The position numbers and the translations under genes were made by a program. Below, piece after piece: positions 1 to 5,488 of a stretch of 6,859 bases of DNA (the stretch's first letter is position 1; each line of letters opens with the position of its first letter). This stretch comes from Candidatus Gallimonas intestinigallinarum (GTDB taxonomy: Bacteria > Bacillota_A > Clostridia > Christensenellales > Borkfalkiaceae): assembly GCA_019116405.1 (NCBI GenBank), contig DXBS01000134.1:1-6859 (forward strand). Reading direction: 5' to 3'. The notes below the pieces were generated by a model. The model saw nothing but the letters and a program-made list of their open reading frames with translations. It did no database searches and was not told the origin of the DNA.

Positions 1-306
1 GCCGCCGCCCTCGCAACGCAGGGGTACATGTCCTACCTGAGACGGGAGGCGAGCGGCGTGTTTACCGCCAAAACGGCGGTCGCGCCCGAGCTGCTCACCC
101 GCGAGAACGTGTGGGACTATCTCATCCCGACGGAGTCCGTGCTGCCTTTTCCCGAGCTTGGCGAGGTGGACGCGCGCATCTTCAACGGCGTGGGCGTCCC
201 CGTGCAGGCGTCTAACGGGCAGTACAAACTGCGCCGCGACGGCGAATTTTACGGCATTGCGCGCGTCACGAACGGCGTTGCGCGTGCGGAGAAGAAACTA
301 TGCTGA
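1..306 (+). CDS. truB: tRNA pseudouridine(55) synthase TruB, C-terminal part (5' end outside window)
   Basis: The frame is open from the first base and gives 101 residues before TGA at 304-306. TruB converts U55 of the T-loop of tRNAs to pseudouridine. What is visible matches the end of the family: a helix ending in SYLRREASGVF (the family's L-x-R-x-x-x-G-x-F pattern closing the catalytic domain), then a linker and a small C-terminal domain with NGVGVPV and FYGIARV, which resemble the nG and f-lGia patterns of the TruB tail. The catalytic Asp and the N-terminal domain lie upstream and cannot be checked. The stop codon overlaps the ribF start, and truB-ribF is a very common neighbour pair in Firmicutes, which supports the call. 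I see no sign of disruption. Confidence 0.88.
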   Translation, partial: AAALATQGYMSYLRREASGVFTAKTAVAPELLTRENVWDYLIPTESVLPFPELGEVDARIFNGVGVPVQASNGQYKLRRDGEFYGIARVTNGVARAEKKLC

Positions 307-1172
307 CCATGCTTGCGCCGGGTGACGGGCGCTTTTCGCAGCCGTGCGTCCTGCTGTTGGGCGGATTTGACGGCATTCATCTGGGACACAAGACGCTGCT
401 GGACGCGGCGAAGCGGTACGATTTGCCCGTCGTCTTTACGCTGATCGCGGGCGGCAAGGCCGGCGGGGAACTCTTTACTCTTAGGGAGCGCCGTACCGTA
501 CTGGAGCAGCTGGTGGCGGCGGGCGCGTTCGCCTTTCCCTTCACCGAGGCGTTCCAAAGGACGAGTGCGGAGGACTTTTTGCACGGACTGTTTGCGCGCT
601 GTACGCCTCGCGCCGTGTTGTGCGGCGAGGACTTCCGCTTCGGCAAGGGCGCGAAAGGGGACGCGGCGCTGCTGAAAAACCTAGCGCCCTGCCCCGTTGA
701 CGTGCTGCCCCTTCTGACGGCGGACAGTCACAAAATTTCCTCCACGTCCCTCAAAAAACTGCTTGCGGCGGGCAATATGCCCGCGCTCAACGCGTTGCTC
801 GCGTATCCCTACTTCATCGAGGGCGACGTCGAGCACGGCAGGCACGTCGGGAGCAGTCTTGGCTTTCCGACCGTCAATTTCGATCTGCCCGCCGAAAAGG
901 CGCCGCCCAAGGAGGGCGTGTATGGCGGGTACGCGCAGACGAAGTCCGGCAAATTTCCCTGCATTCTCAACTACGGTGCGCGTCCGACGTTCGGCGTTGC
1001 GGAGAAGAAGATGGAGGCCTTCCTTCTCGACTTTGAAGGCGATCTCTATGGCTCCGCGGTGCGCATCTATCCGACGCAGTACTATCGCCCCGTGACGGCG
1101 TTCCCGTCGGCGGAGGCGCTCAAGGCGCAGATCGCGCAGGACGCGGCGCGCGCAAAAAGGAGCAACGTATGA
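300..1172 (+). CDS. ribF: Bifunctional riboflavin kinase / FMN adenylyltransferase (FAD synthetase)
   Basis: This 290-residue cytoplasmic enzyme makes FMN from riboflavin and then FAD from FMN. The N-terminal nucleotidyltransferase domain shows GGFDGIHLGH at residues 21-30 (the HxGH-type ATP site), GEDFRFG at 109-115 and ISST at 146-149. The C-terminal flavokinase domain shows GFPTVN at 188-193 (the PTxN metal/ATP motif), GVYGG at 206-210 and Glu239 in MEAFLLDF at the catalytic-base position. The length is slightly below the usual 300-315. At the position normally Arg in SSTxxR there is Lys152, a mild change. ATG at 300 is preceded by GGAG at 288-291, 8 bp away, and overlaps the truB stop by 7 bp, so translation is probably coupled. 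An in-frame ATG at 309 is a less likely alternative. No FMN riboswitch is seen; the gene is inside an operon. Confidence 0.95.
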   Translation: MLTMLAPGDGRFSQPCVLLLGGFDGIHLGHKTLLDAAKRYDLPVVFTLIAGGKAGGELFTLRERRTVLEQLVAAGAFAFPFTEAFQRTSAEDFLHGLFARCTPRAVLCGEDFRFGKGAKGDAALLKNLAPCPVDVLPLLTADSHKISSTSLKKLLAAGNMPALNALLAYPYFIEGDVEHGRHVGSSLGFPTVNFDLPAEKAPPKEGVYGGYAQTKSGKFPCILNYGARPTFGVAEKKMEAFLLDFEGDLYGSAVRIYPTQYYRPVTAFPSAEALKAQIAQDAARAKRSNV

Positions 1173-2020
1173 TCAAATTCGGACCGAGCGGCAATTCAGA
1201 TTCCTTCTATGCGGCGGGCTATTCGCACACCGAGGAGGCGGCAGCCTACGTCAAGGAAATGGGGCTGGACTGCTTTGAGTATTCCTTCGGGCGCGGCGTG
1301 CGCATGGGGGAGGACAAGGCGCGCGCGATTGGCAGAGCGTTTGAAGAGGCAGGCGTGGAGATCTCCGTCCACGCGCCCTACTTCATCAACTTTGCCAATC
1401 CCGAGGAGGAGATGGTCGCAAAGTCCTACGGCTATGTGCTGGACAGCGCCAAAATGTGCCGCGCGATGGGCGGGAAGCGCATCGTCTTTCACCCTGCGGC
1501 GCAGGGCAAGGACGCGCGCGAGATCGCCGTTTCCCGCGCGGAGGACAGGCTGAAGGTTCTTCGCGACTATATCTATCTCAACGGCTTGCAGGACATGATG
1601 TTCTGCCCCGAGACGATGGGCAAACTTGCGCAGATCGGCACGCCCGAGGAGATCATACGCTTTTGCCTGGTGGACGAGGTCTACACGCCCTGCATCGACT
1701 TCGGACACGTCAACGCCCGCGAACAGGGGAGCCTCAAAACGGCGGCGGACTATCGGGCGCTGCTTGAGATGTTCCTCGAAAAACTGGGCTACGAGCGCAT
1801 GAAGCACTTCCATGTGCACTTCTCCAAGATCATGTACGGCGCGAAGGGGGAGATCAAGCACCTCACCTTTGCCGACGAAAAATACGGCCCCGAATTCGAG
1901 CCGCTCGCTGCTGTGCTGCACGAATTCAAGCTGGAGCCGTATATCGTCTCCGAGTCGGACGGCACGCAGGCAGAGGACGCGCGCGCGATGAAACGCATGT
2001 ATCAGGCGGTTTTGTCGTAA
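1169..2020 (+). CDS. Endonuclease IV (Nfo)-like TIM-barrel metalloprotein
   Basis: The 283-residue product fits the AP-endonuclease-2/xylose-isomerase-like TIM-barrel family, in the branch related to deoxyribonuclease IV, which cuts DNA at abasic sites with a three-metal centre. Candidate metal ligands appear in the family order: His68 (SVHAPYF), His108 (VFHPAA), Glu148 (CPETMG), Asp177 and His180 (CIDFGH), His215 (HFHVHFSK), His231 (IKHLTF) and Glu262 (SESDG). By motif alignment two features differ from classical Nfo: the D-x-H pair reads I-K-H (with Glu228 just before it), and the conserved N-D-S-K reads H-F-S-K. Role as a true AP endonuclease is therefore likely but not certain; a sugar-isomerase-like activity is an alternative. 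ATG 1169 overlaps the ribF stop by 4 bp (ATGA) and has AAAGGAG at 1156-1162, 6 bp upstream. No signal peptide or membrane segment is seen. Confidence 0.8.
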   Translation: MIKFGPSGNSDSFYAAGYSHTEEAAAYVKEMGLDCFEYSFGRGVRMGEDKARAIGRAFEEAGVEISVHAPYFINFANPEEEMVAKSYGYVLDSAKMCRAMGGKRIVFHPAAQGKDAREIAVSRAEDRLKVLRDYIYLNGLQDMMFCPETMGKLAQIGTPEEIIRFCLVDEVYTPCIDFGHVNAREQGSLKTAADYRALLEMFLEKLGYERMKHFHVHFSKIMYGAKGEIKHLTFADEKYGPEFEPLAAVLHEFKLEPYIVSESDGTQAEDARAMKRMYQAVLS

Positions 2021-2025
2021 AAATA

Positions 2026-2053
2026 GCGCGTTTGGCGCGCGCATTGCGCAAAA
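2026..2053. repeat. Short GC-rich dyads in the intergenic gap, not a clear terminator
   Basis: GCGCG at 2026-2030 can pair with CGCGC at 2036-2040 around a 5-nt loop, and GCGC at 2035-2038 can alternatively pair with GCGC at 2046-2049. The sequence is followed by an A-run rather than a T-run on the + strand, so it does not look like an intrinsic terminator for the upstream operon. It ends just before the -35 box at 2058 and could serve as a binding site or be simple GC-rich background. Some read-through from the ribF operon into pepQ is possible. Confidence 0.3.
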
Positions 2054-2057
2054 AATA

Positions 2058-2086
2058 TTGACTTGACGTCGTTCTTTTGGTATAAT
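2058..2086 (+). promoter_or_regulatory. Strong sigma-A/sigma-70 promoter with extended -10, upstream of pepQ
   Basis: The -35 box TTGACT (2058-2063; 5 of 6 consensus) and the perfect -10 box TATAAT (2081-2086) are separated by exactly 17 bp. TG at 2078-2079 followed by one base gives the extended -10 form. The expected start of transcription, 6-8 nt after the -10 box, falls at about 2093-2094, which is the A (or T) of the pepQ ATG. The promoter probably drives pepQ, efp and dtd. The overlapping TTGACG at 2063-2068 is too close to the -10 box to act as its -35. Confidence 0.85.
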
Positions 2087-2092
2087 CAAAGT

Positions 2093-3148
2093 ATGACGAA
2101 AGAGCAGTTGCATGAAATTTTTTCCGTCTGCGGGGCGGACGCCCTGTTTTTGGAGCAGGACTTCCTGCGCCGCTATGTGACGGGATTTTATTCGACGGAC
2201 GGCTATGTCGTCTATGACGGCGAAACGTGCACCTTTGTGGCGGACGCAAGATACTTCGAGGCGGCGCAGAATGCGCTCGCGGGGAGCTTTGTCGCCGTCA
2301 AAGAGGGGACGTATGCCGCTGCTATGGAGCTTGTCAGGGGCAAAAAGACGCTCGGCGTTCCATTTCCCTATATCAGCCGCACGGCGAGCGACAGGCTGGA
2401 GGGCGAGGGCTTTGCCCTTGTCGACTGCATGCCCGCTCTGCGCACGGCGATGAAGGTCAAGTCCGAAGCGGAGATCGCTCTGATCGGGCAGGCGTGCGAC
2501 ATTGCCGAGGAAGGCTTGCTTGCGACCCTTCCCCGCCTCAAAGAGGGCATGACGGAGCGCGAACTTGCCGCTGTCCTTGAGTATGAGATGCGTATGCGCG
2601 GCGCGGAGGGCGTCTCGTTCGAGACCATCGTGGCGTTCGGCGCGGGCTCCAGCGTTCCCCATCACGAGACGGGGGATACAAAGCTCAGATTCGGCGACGT
2701 CGTGCTCATCGACTACGGCTGCAAGAAGGGGGGCTACTGCTCCGACTGTACGCGCACCTTCCTCTTTGGCGACGACGGCAAGCACGAGGAGTTCAAAAAG
2801 CACTATGCGCTCGTTCTCGAGGCGCACGAGCTCGCCAAGGCGCGCATTGTTGCGGGCATGACGGGAAAAGAAGCGGACGAGATCGCCCGCGGTTTTTTCC
2901 GCAAGCACGGGCTGGATGGCGCGTTCGCGCACTCCTTAGGGCACGGCATCGGGCTGGAGATCCACGAGCATCCCATGCTCTCCCCAAAAAGCGAAGAAGT
3001 GCTGCTCAATGGCATGGTCTTTTCGGACGAGCCGGGCCTGTACTTTGCGGGCAAGTATGGCATCCGCATCGAGGACAGCGTCACATTACAGGGCGGCAAG
3101 GTCGTATCCTTCATGCACAAGACCGAGCACGGCTTACTTATATTGTAA
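2093..3148 (+). CDS. pepQ: M24 family Xaa-Pro peptidase (aminopeptidase P / PepQ-like)
   Basis: The 351-residue cytoplasmic metallopeptidase is expected to cleave peptides with proline at the second position. An N-terminal creatinase-like domain (about residues 1-120) precedes a pita-bread catalytic domain. The full dinuclear metal set is present: Asp207 (LIDYG), Asp218 (CSDCTRTF), His284 (SLGHGIG), Glu313 (SDEPGLY) and Glu327 (RIEDSV). The substrate-site histidines His190 (SSVPHH) and His291 (EIHEHP) are also present. ATG 2093 is chosen because the promoter -10 box ends at 2086; an upstream in-frame TTG at 2063 lies inside the promoter and would add unrelated residues. No Shine-Dalgarno precedes 2093, consistent with a leaderless transcript. 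efp follows after 32 bp, a common Firmicutes neighbour pair. Whether it acts on dipeptides (prolidase) or longer peptides (aminopeptidase P) is not clear from sequence. Confidence 0.92.
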   Translation: MTKEQLHEIFSVCGADALFLEQDFLRRYVTGFYSTDGYVVYDGETCTFVADARYFEAAQNALAGSFVAVKEGTYAAAMELVRGKKTLGVPFPYISRTASDRLEGEGFALVDCMPALRTAMKVKSEAEIALIGQACDIAEEGLLATLPRLKEGMTERELAAVLEYEMRMRGAEGVSFETIVAFGAGSSVPHHETGDTKLRFGDVVLIDYGCKKGGYCSDCTRTFLFGDDGKHEEFKKHYALVLEAHELAKARIVAGMTGKEADEIARGFFRKHGLDGAFAHSLGHGIGLEIHEHPMLSPKSEEVLLNGMVFSDEPGLYFAGKYGIRIEDSVTLQGGKVVSFMHKTEHGLLIL

Positions 3149-3180
3149 ATTTTTAGTTGAAAGACAAGGAGAATAGATTT

Positions 3181-3744
3181 ATGGCACAGATCATGGCAGG
3201 CGATATCCGCAAGGGCACCACGTTAGAGTACAAGAGCGGCGTCTATACGGTCACCGAGTTCCAGCACGTCAAGCCCGGCAAGGGCGCGGCGTTTGTCCGC
3301 TGCACGTTAAAGAACGTCGTCACGGGACAGGTCCTCTCCGACGAGACCTTTAACCCCACGGCGAAGCTCGAGACGGCGCAGGTCGAGACCAAGAAGATGA
3401 CCTATTCCTATACGGACGGCGAGTTCTACTACTTCATGGACGAGGAATTCAACCTCACGCCTCTCAACTATTCGCAGGTCGAGGACGCGCTCCGTTACAT
3501 CCGTGAGAACGACACGGTCACCGTCAAGTTCCTTTACGGGAATGCCTTTTCCGTCGATCCGGAGAACTTCGTCGAACTCAAGGTCATCGAGGCTGAGCCG
3601 GGCGTCAGGGGCAACACTGCGACCAACGTCACCAAGGCGGCAAAGGTGGAGACGGGCGCGACCTTCCAGGTCCCCATGTTCGTCGAGGAGGGCGATACCA
3701 TCCGTATCGATACCCGCACGGGCGAATACATGAGCCGCGTCTGA
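3181..3744 (+). CDS. efp: Elongation factor P
   Basis: The 187-residue protein binds the ribosome between the P and E sites and speeds peptide-bond formation at consecutive prolines. The N-terminal KOW-like domain carries the conserved loop [12 protein letters not shown] (residues 29-40) with Lys34 at its tip, the residue that is modified in many bacteria. The two OB-type domains follow, ending in the characteristic [17 protein letters not shown] (residues 171-187). The length is typical. The start at ATG 3181 has AAGGAG at 3166-3171 with 9 bp spacing; an upstream TTG at 3157 lies before this ribosome binding site and is rejected. The gene follows pepQ by 32 bp without a terminator and its TGA overlaps the dtd start, so pepQ-efp-dtd is probably one transcript. 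No gene for a Lys34-modifying enzyme (EpmA, EarP, YmfI types) is in the window. Confidence 0.97.
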   Translation: MAQIMAGDIRKGTTLEYKSGVYTVTEFQHVKPGKGAAFVRCTLKNVVTGQVLSDETFNPTAKLETAQVETKKMTYSYTDGEFYYFMDEEFNLTPLNYSQVEDALRYIRENDTVTVKFLYGNAFSVDPENFVELKVIEAEPGVRGNTATNVTKAAKVETGATFQVPMFVEEGDTIRIDTRTGEYMSRV

Positions 3745-4181
3745 TGAAATTTGTTGCACAGCGTGTGAGCAGAGCATTGCTCACCGTAGGTGGTGAGCCC
3801 GTTTCCGAGATCGGACACGGGCTCGTCGTCTATTTCGGCGTCAAGGTCGGCGACAGCGAAAAGCAGGCGGAGAAGTGCGCCGAAAAGATCGCACACCTGC
3901 GTATCTTTGAGGACGATGCGGGCAAGATGAACTTGTCCGTGACGGATGTCGGCGGCGAGGTGCTGCTTGTCTCCCAGTTCACCCTGTACGGCGACGCGAA
4001 AAAGGGCAATCGCCCTTCCTTTACCGAGGCGGAGCGCCCCGAGCCGGCGGACGCGCTCTATCACTACGCCGCAGACAAATTGCGGGAGCTGGGTGTGCCC
4101 GTCAAGCTCGGCGTGTTCGGCGCGCACATGGTCATCGAGCAGGTCAACGATGGGCCGGTGACGATTATTCACGAATGTTAG
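3744..4181 (+). CDS. dtd: D-aminoacyl-tRNA deacylase
   Basis: The 145-residue dimeric enzyme hydrolyses D-amino acids (and mischarged glycine) from tRNAs, keeping them out of protein synthesis. Family hallmarks are the QRV start (residues 6-8), LRIFEDDAGKMNLSV (52-66), the active-site SQFTLYGD (77-84), GNRPSF (88-93), FGAHM (125-129) and NDGPVT (135-140) with the Gly-Pro that enforces chirality. The length matches the family (about 145-150). The start codon overlaps the efp stop (TGATG), and there is no evident Shine-Dalgarno, so translation probably depends on ribosomes finishing efp. In many Firmicutes dtd sits next to relA; here it follows efp instead. A long inverted repeat begins 5 bp after the stop. 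Confidence 0.96.
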   Translation: MKFVAQRVSRALLTVGGEPVSEIGHGLVVYFGVKVGDSEKQAEKCAEKIAHLRIFEDDAGKMNLSVTDVGGEVLLVSQFTLYGDAKKGNRPSFTEAERPEPADALYHYAADKLRELGVPVKLGVFGAHMVIEQVNDGPVTIIHEC

Positions 4182-4186
4182 TTCAC

Positions 4187-4218
4187 AGATTTCTTTTCGA
4201 ACTGACGAAAAGAAATCT
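4187..4218. repeat. Perfect 13-bp inverted repeat just after dtd
   Basis: AGATTTCTTTTCG (4187-4199) is the exact reverse complement of CGAAAAGAAATCT (4206-4218), with a 6-nt loop (aactga). With one unpaired base (4219) the stem continues for four more pairs (TCAC at 4183-4186 with GTGA at 4220-4223). No T-run follows on either strand, so it is not a standard intrinsic terminator; it could protect the 3' end of the efp-dtd mRNA or be a small palindromic element. Confidence 0.85.
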
Positions 4219-4229
4219 CGTGAGGTTCA

Positions 4230-4271
4230 GAAAAACCCAACAGTCGCCTGCGGCTTTGTGTTCGGTTTTTC
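4230..4271. terminator. Bidirectional terminator-like hairpin
   Basis: GAAAAACC (4230-4237) pairs with GGTTTTTC (4264-4271), then after one mismatch AACA (4239-4242) pairs with TGTT (4259-4262), and an inner GCC-tgc-GGC (4246-4254) closes the top. The A-run in the left arm and T-run in the right arm are the usual shape of a terminator that can work in both directions. It is the best candidate for ending the pepQ-efp-dtd transcript. The GC-rich core is short, so efficiency is uncertain. Confidence 0.45.
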
Positions 4272-4273
4272 TC

Positions 4274-4309
4274 GCCGATGGGATTGGCAACAGTTTAGCC
4301 CCCATCGGC
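4274..4309. repeat. Stem-loop, 9 bp plus 3 bp
   Basis: GCCGATGGG (4274-4282) is the exact reverse complement of CCCATCGGC (4301-4309). Inside it, after a 3-nt bulge, GGC (4286-4288) pairs with GCC (4298-4300) around a 9-nt loop. It starts 2 bp after the preceding hairpin. Confidence 0.75.
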
Positions 4310-4318
4310 TCACTTTTC

Positions 4319-4336
4319 CGCGAAAGCGCTTCCGCG
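4319..4336. repeat. Near-perfect 18-bp palindrome
   Basis: CGCG (4319-4322) and CGCG (4333-4336) flank AAGCGCTT (4324-4331), itself a perfect palindrome, with one mismatch pair (4323/4332). With no loop it is more like a protein-binding dyad than an RNA hairpin. An overlapping alternative stem pairs GCGCA (4334-4338) with TGCGC (4347-4351). Confidence 0.5.
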
Positions 4337-4351
4337 CAAATAGGGATGCGC

Positions 4352-4381
4352 TGGCGCAAAAGCGTGGTTTTGCTTGCGCCA
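4352..4381. repeat. Stem-loop, 8 bp
   Basis: TGGCGCAA (4352-4359) is the exact reverse complement of TTGCGCCA (4374-4381). A competing inner stem pairs GCAAAA (4356-4361) with TTTTGC (4368-4373), so the element could switch between two folds. Confidence 0.65.
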
Positions 4382-4394
4382 ACAATATAGCAAA

Positions 4395-4429
4395 AGGCAG
4401 GTTTGCCTCCCATGGAAATCCGTAGATTT
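4395..4429. repeat. Two small adjacent hairpins
   Basis: AGGCA (4395-4399) pairs with TGCCT (4404-4408) around a 4-nt loop, and AAATC (4416-4420) pairs with GATTT (4425-4429) around the loop cgta, followed by two further T residues. Each stem is only 5 bp, so either could arise by chance; they are listed because they fill the gap between larger stem-loops. Confidence 0.35.
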
Positions 4430-4438
4430 TTAGGGTGA

Positions 4439-4483
4439 GAAGCGTGTTATGCGCAACAGCGCAGTGCGCTGTGCGCACGCTTC
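4439..4483. repeat. Long bulged stem-loop, 18 paired positions
   Basis: The stem has three parts: GAAGCGT (4439-4445) with ACGCTTC (4477-4483); GCGCA (4451-4455) with TGCGC (4472-4476) after a 5-nt bulge (4446-4450); and CAGCGC (4457-4462) with GCGCTG (4466-4471) after a 1-nt bulge, closed by a 3-nt loop. It is the most stable-looking fold of the array. It lacks a T-run downstream. Confidence 0.75.
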
Positions 4484-4490
4484 GAACTAA

Positions 4491-4517
4491 GAAATCGCCA
4501 TTTTCAGCGGCGATTTC
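4491..4517. repeat. Stem-loop, 9 bp
   Basis: GAAATCGCC (4491-4499) is the exact reverse complement of GGCGATTTC (4509-4517), with a 9-nt loop. It lies 7 bp after the preceding stem-loop. Confidence 0.75.
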
Positions 4518-4526
4518 GTGCCCGCA

Positions 4527-4572
4527 GGCAGCGCACTACCTTGGCGCTGCCAAGACGGCGCCCCGCAGGGGC
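4527..4572. repeat. Two adjacent GC-rich stem-loops
   Basis: GGCAGCGC (4527-4534) pairs perfectly with GCGCTGCC (4544-4551) around a 9-nt loop, and 8 bp later GCCCC (4560-4564) pairs with GGGGC (4568-4572) around a GCA triloop. No T-run follows, so neither looks like a terminator. Confidence 0.65.
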
Positions 4573-4579
4573 GGAAGGG

Positions 4580-4598
4580 TGAGAAAAACTTATTCTCA
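4580..4598. promoter_or_regulatory. 19-bp inverted repeat upstream of the PhnP-like gene, possible operator
   Basis: TGAGAA (4580-4585) and TTCTCA (4593-4598) flank a 7-nt centre, 33 bp before the start of the next gene. The position suits an operator or a leader hairpin. Arm sequence is superficially like a Fur box but the spacing does not fit one. No convincing promoter is visible in 4560-4631; TATCAT at 4605-4610 has no matching -35 box. Confidence 0.35.
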
Positions 4599-4631
4599 AT
4601 CAACTATCATAAACACAACTTTGGAAACACA

Positions 4632-5483
4632 ATGAAAGTACAATATCTCGGCACGGGGGCGGCGGAAGGCGTACCTGCGGTCTTTTGCAACTGTGAATAC
4701 TGCCGCGGGCTGCGTGCGCGCATGGCGGCGGGGACGGCCGGGCGCGAGGTTCGTTCGCGCTCACAGGTCATCTTGGACGGCGAGCTGTCCATCGACTTCC
4801 CGCCCGACGCCTATTCTCATTCGCTCGCGCACGGCGTCGATCTCTCGGCAGTTAAATATCTTCTTGTCACCCATTCGCACATGGATCACTTCTATGCGCA
4901 CGATTTCATTTTGCGCGGCTATAAATACGCGCACGAGATGACGGAGCCTCTGCTCACGATCTTCGGCAATGCCGAGGTGTGCAGCGTCTTTCGCGAGGAC
5001 ACCCGCCGCGAGATGAAGGACTCCGTCGCGCCCAACATCGGTCTGCGCACGGTGGGCGCCTATCAGGAACTTGCCTTTGAGGACTGGCGGGCGTACACCT
5101 TCCCCGCGCAGCACTCCTCCAAAGAGCCGCTTCTCTATCTCATCGAGCGGGGCGGAAAGCGCGTTCTGCACCTCACCGATACGGGCAAACTCCCCGATGA
5201 GAGCATAGATTTTCTCAAGGCGCTCAAAAAGCGCGTCGACCTCATCACTCTGGACTGCACCTTTCTCTGGGACAAGACCGAGCCGAATGCGCGGCACATG
5301 GGACTGGACGAGGTCAGCTGCACCGTCGGAAGGCTGGAGCGTGCGGGCGTCGCGGACGAGAGCACCAAAAAGGTCATCACGCACTTCTCGCACAACAGTT
5401 CGCCGACCATGGAGGCAGTGGCGCGGGCAGAGCGCGCGTTTGGCTTTCTCGCGGCGTATGACGGCATGACGCTGGAAATTTAA
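4632..5483 (+). CDS. PhnP-like metallo-beta-lactamase-fold phosphodiesterase
   Basis: The 283-residue protein has the metal site of the MBL fold: THSHMDHF with His81, His83, Asp85 and His86, then His161 (AQHSS), Asp183 (LTDTG) and His251 (THFSHN). It also carries the PhnP hallmark of a second, structural zinc site: Cys19-x-Cys21-x2-Cys24 (FCNCEYC) together with His254, three residues after the last catalytic ligand as in PhnP. His222 (RHMGLDE) matches the extra active-site His of that family. PhnP hydrolyses cyclic ribosyl phosphate in C-P lyase pathways, but no phn genes are in the window, so the true substrate is unknown. ATG 4632 is chosen because the Rossmann-like MKVQYLGTG starts the family's first strand; a frame extension back to GTG 4518 runs through palindromes. 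Only a weak GGAAA (4623-4627) precedes it. The HAD phosphatase gene starts 5 bp after the stop. Confidence 0.88.
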   Translation: MKVQYLGTGAAEGVPAVFCNCEYCRGLRARMAAGTAGREVRSRSQVILDGELSIDFPPDAYSHSLAHGVDLSAVKYLLVTHSHMDHFYAHDFILRGYKYAHEMTEPLLTIFGNAEVCSVFREDTRREMKDSVAPNIGLRTVGAYQELAFEDWRAYTFPAQHSSKEPLLYLIERGGKRVLHLTDTGKLPDESIDFLKALKKRVDLITLDCTFLWDKTEPNARHMGLDEVSCTVGRLERAGVADESTKKVITHFSHNSSPTMEAVARAERAFGFLAAYDGMTLEI

Positions 5484-5488
5484 CGCCC

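Larger units (their letters stand above)
4182..4631. repeat. Gene-free region tiled by about twelve distinct stem-loops
   Basis: No open frame here looks like a gene: the short frames have no ribosome binding site and are cut through by palindromes. Nearly the whole stretch from 4187 to 4598 is a chain of neighbouring inverted repeats: 4187-4218, 4230-4271, 4274-4309, 4319-4336 (or 4334-4351), 4352-4381, 4395-4408, 4416-4429, 4439-4483, 4491-4517, 4527-4551, 4560-4572 and 4580-4598. The arms differ in sequence, so this is not a tandem repeat of one unit. Possible readings are a mosaic of small palindromic elements inserted side by side, a structured RNA between dtd and the next gene, or a set of terminators and cruciforms. 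Which one is correct cannot be decided from one copy. Confidence 0.75.

Noticed and set aside
2063..2092. Upstream TTG start for pepQ
   Set aside because: The codon lies inside the -35/-10 promoter, so it would not be transcribed from it, and the added residues have no counterpart in the family.
1196..2932. A 578-codon open frame on the - strand across the Nfo-like gene and pepQ
   Set aside because: It mirrors two genes with complete active sites on the + strand and spans their promoter. Long antisense frames are expected in GC-rich genes with GC-ending codons. Its translation is Arg/His/Ala-rich and shows no recognisable domain.
3157..3180. Upstream TTG start for efp
   Set aside because: It lies upstream of the AAGGAG ribosome binding site that correctly serves ATG 3181, and EF-P families start at the [12 protein letters not shown] sequence.
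4580..4598. Fur or PerR box
   Set aside because: The arms look slightly similar, but the 6-7-6 spacing does not match the 7-1-7 arrangement of those sites.
4518..4631. Upstream GTG start extending the PhnP-like gene by 38 residues
   Set aside because: The extension translates palindromic sequence, while the MBL fold begins at MKVQYLGTG encoded from 4632.
4182..4631. CRISPR array or tandem repeat
   Set aside because: The hairpin arms all differ in sequence; there is no repeated unit with spacers.
4175..4635. Short open frames in the stem-loop region (for example 4175-4390 and 4435-4635 on +, 4183-4413 and 4227-4478 on -)
   Set aside because: They lack ribosome binding sites, overlap each other on both strands, run through inverted repeats and have no recognisable motif.
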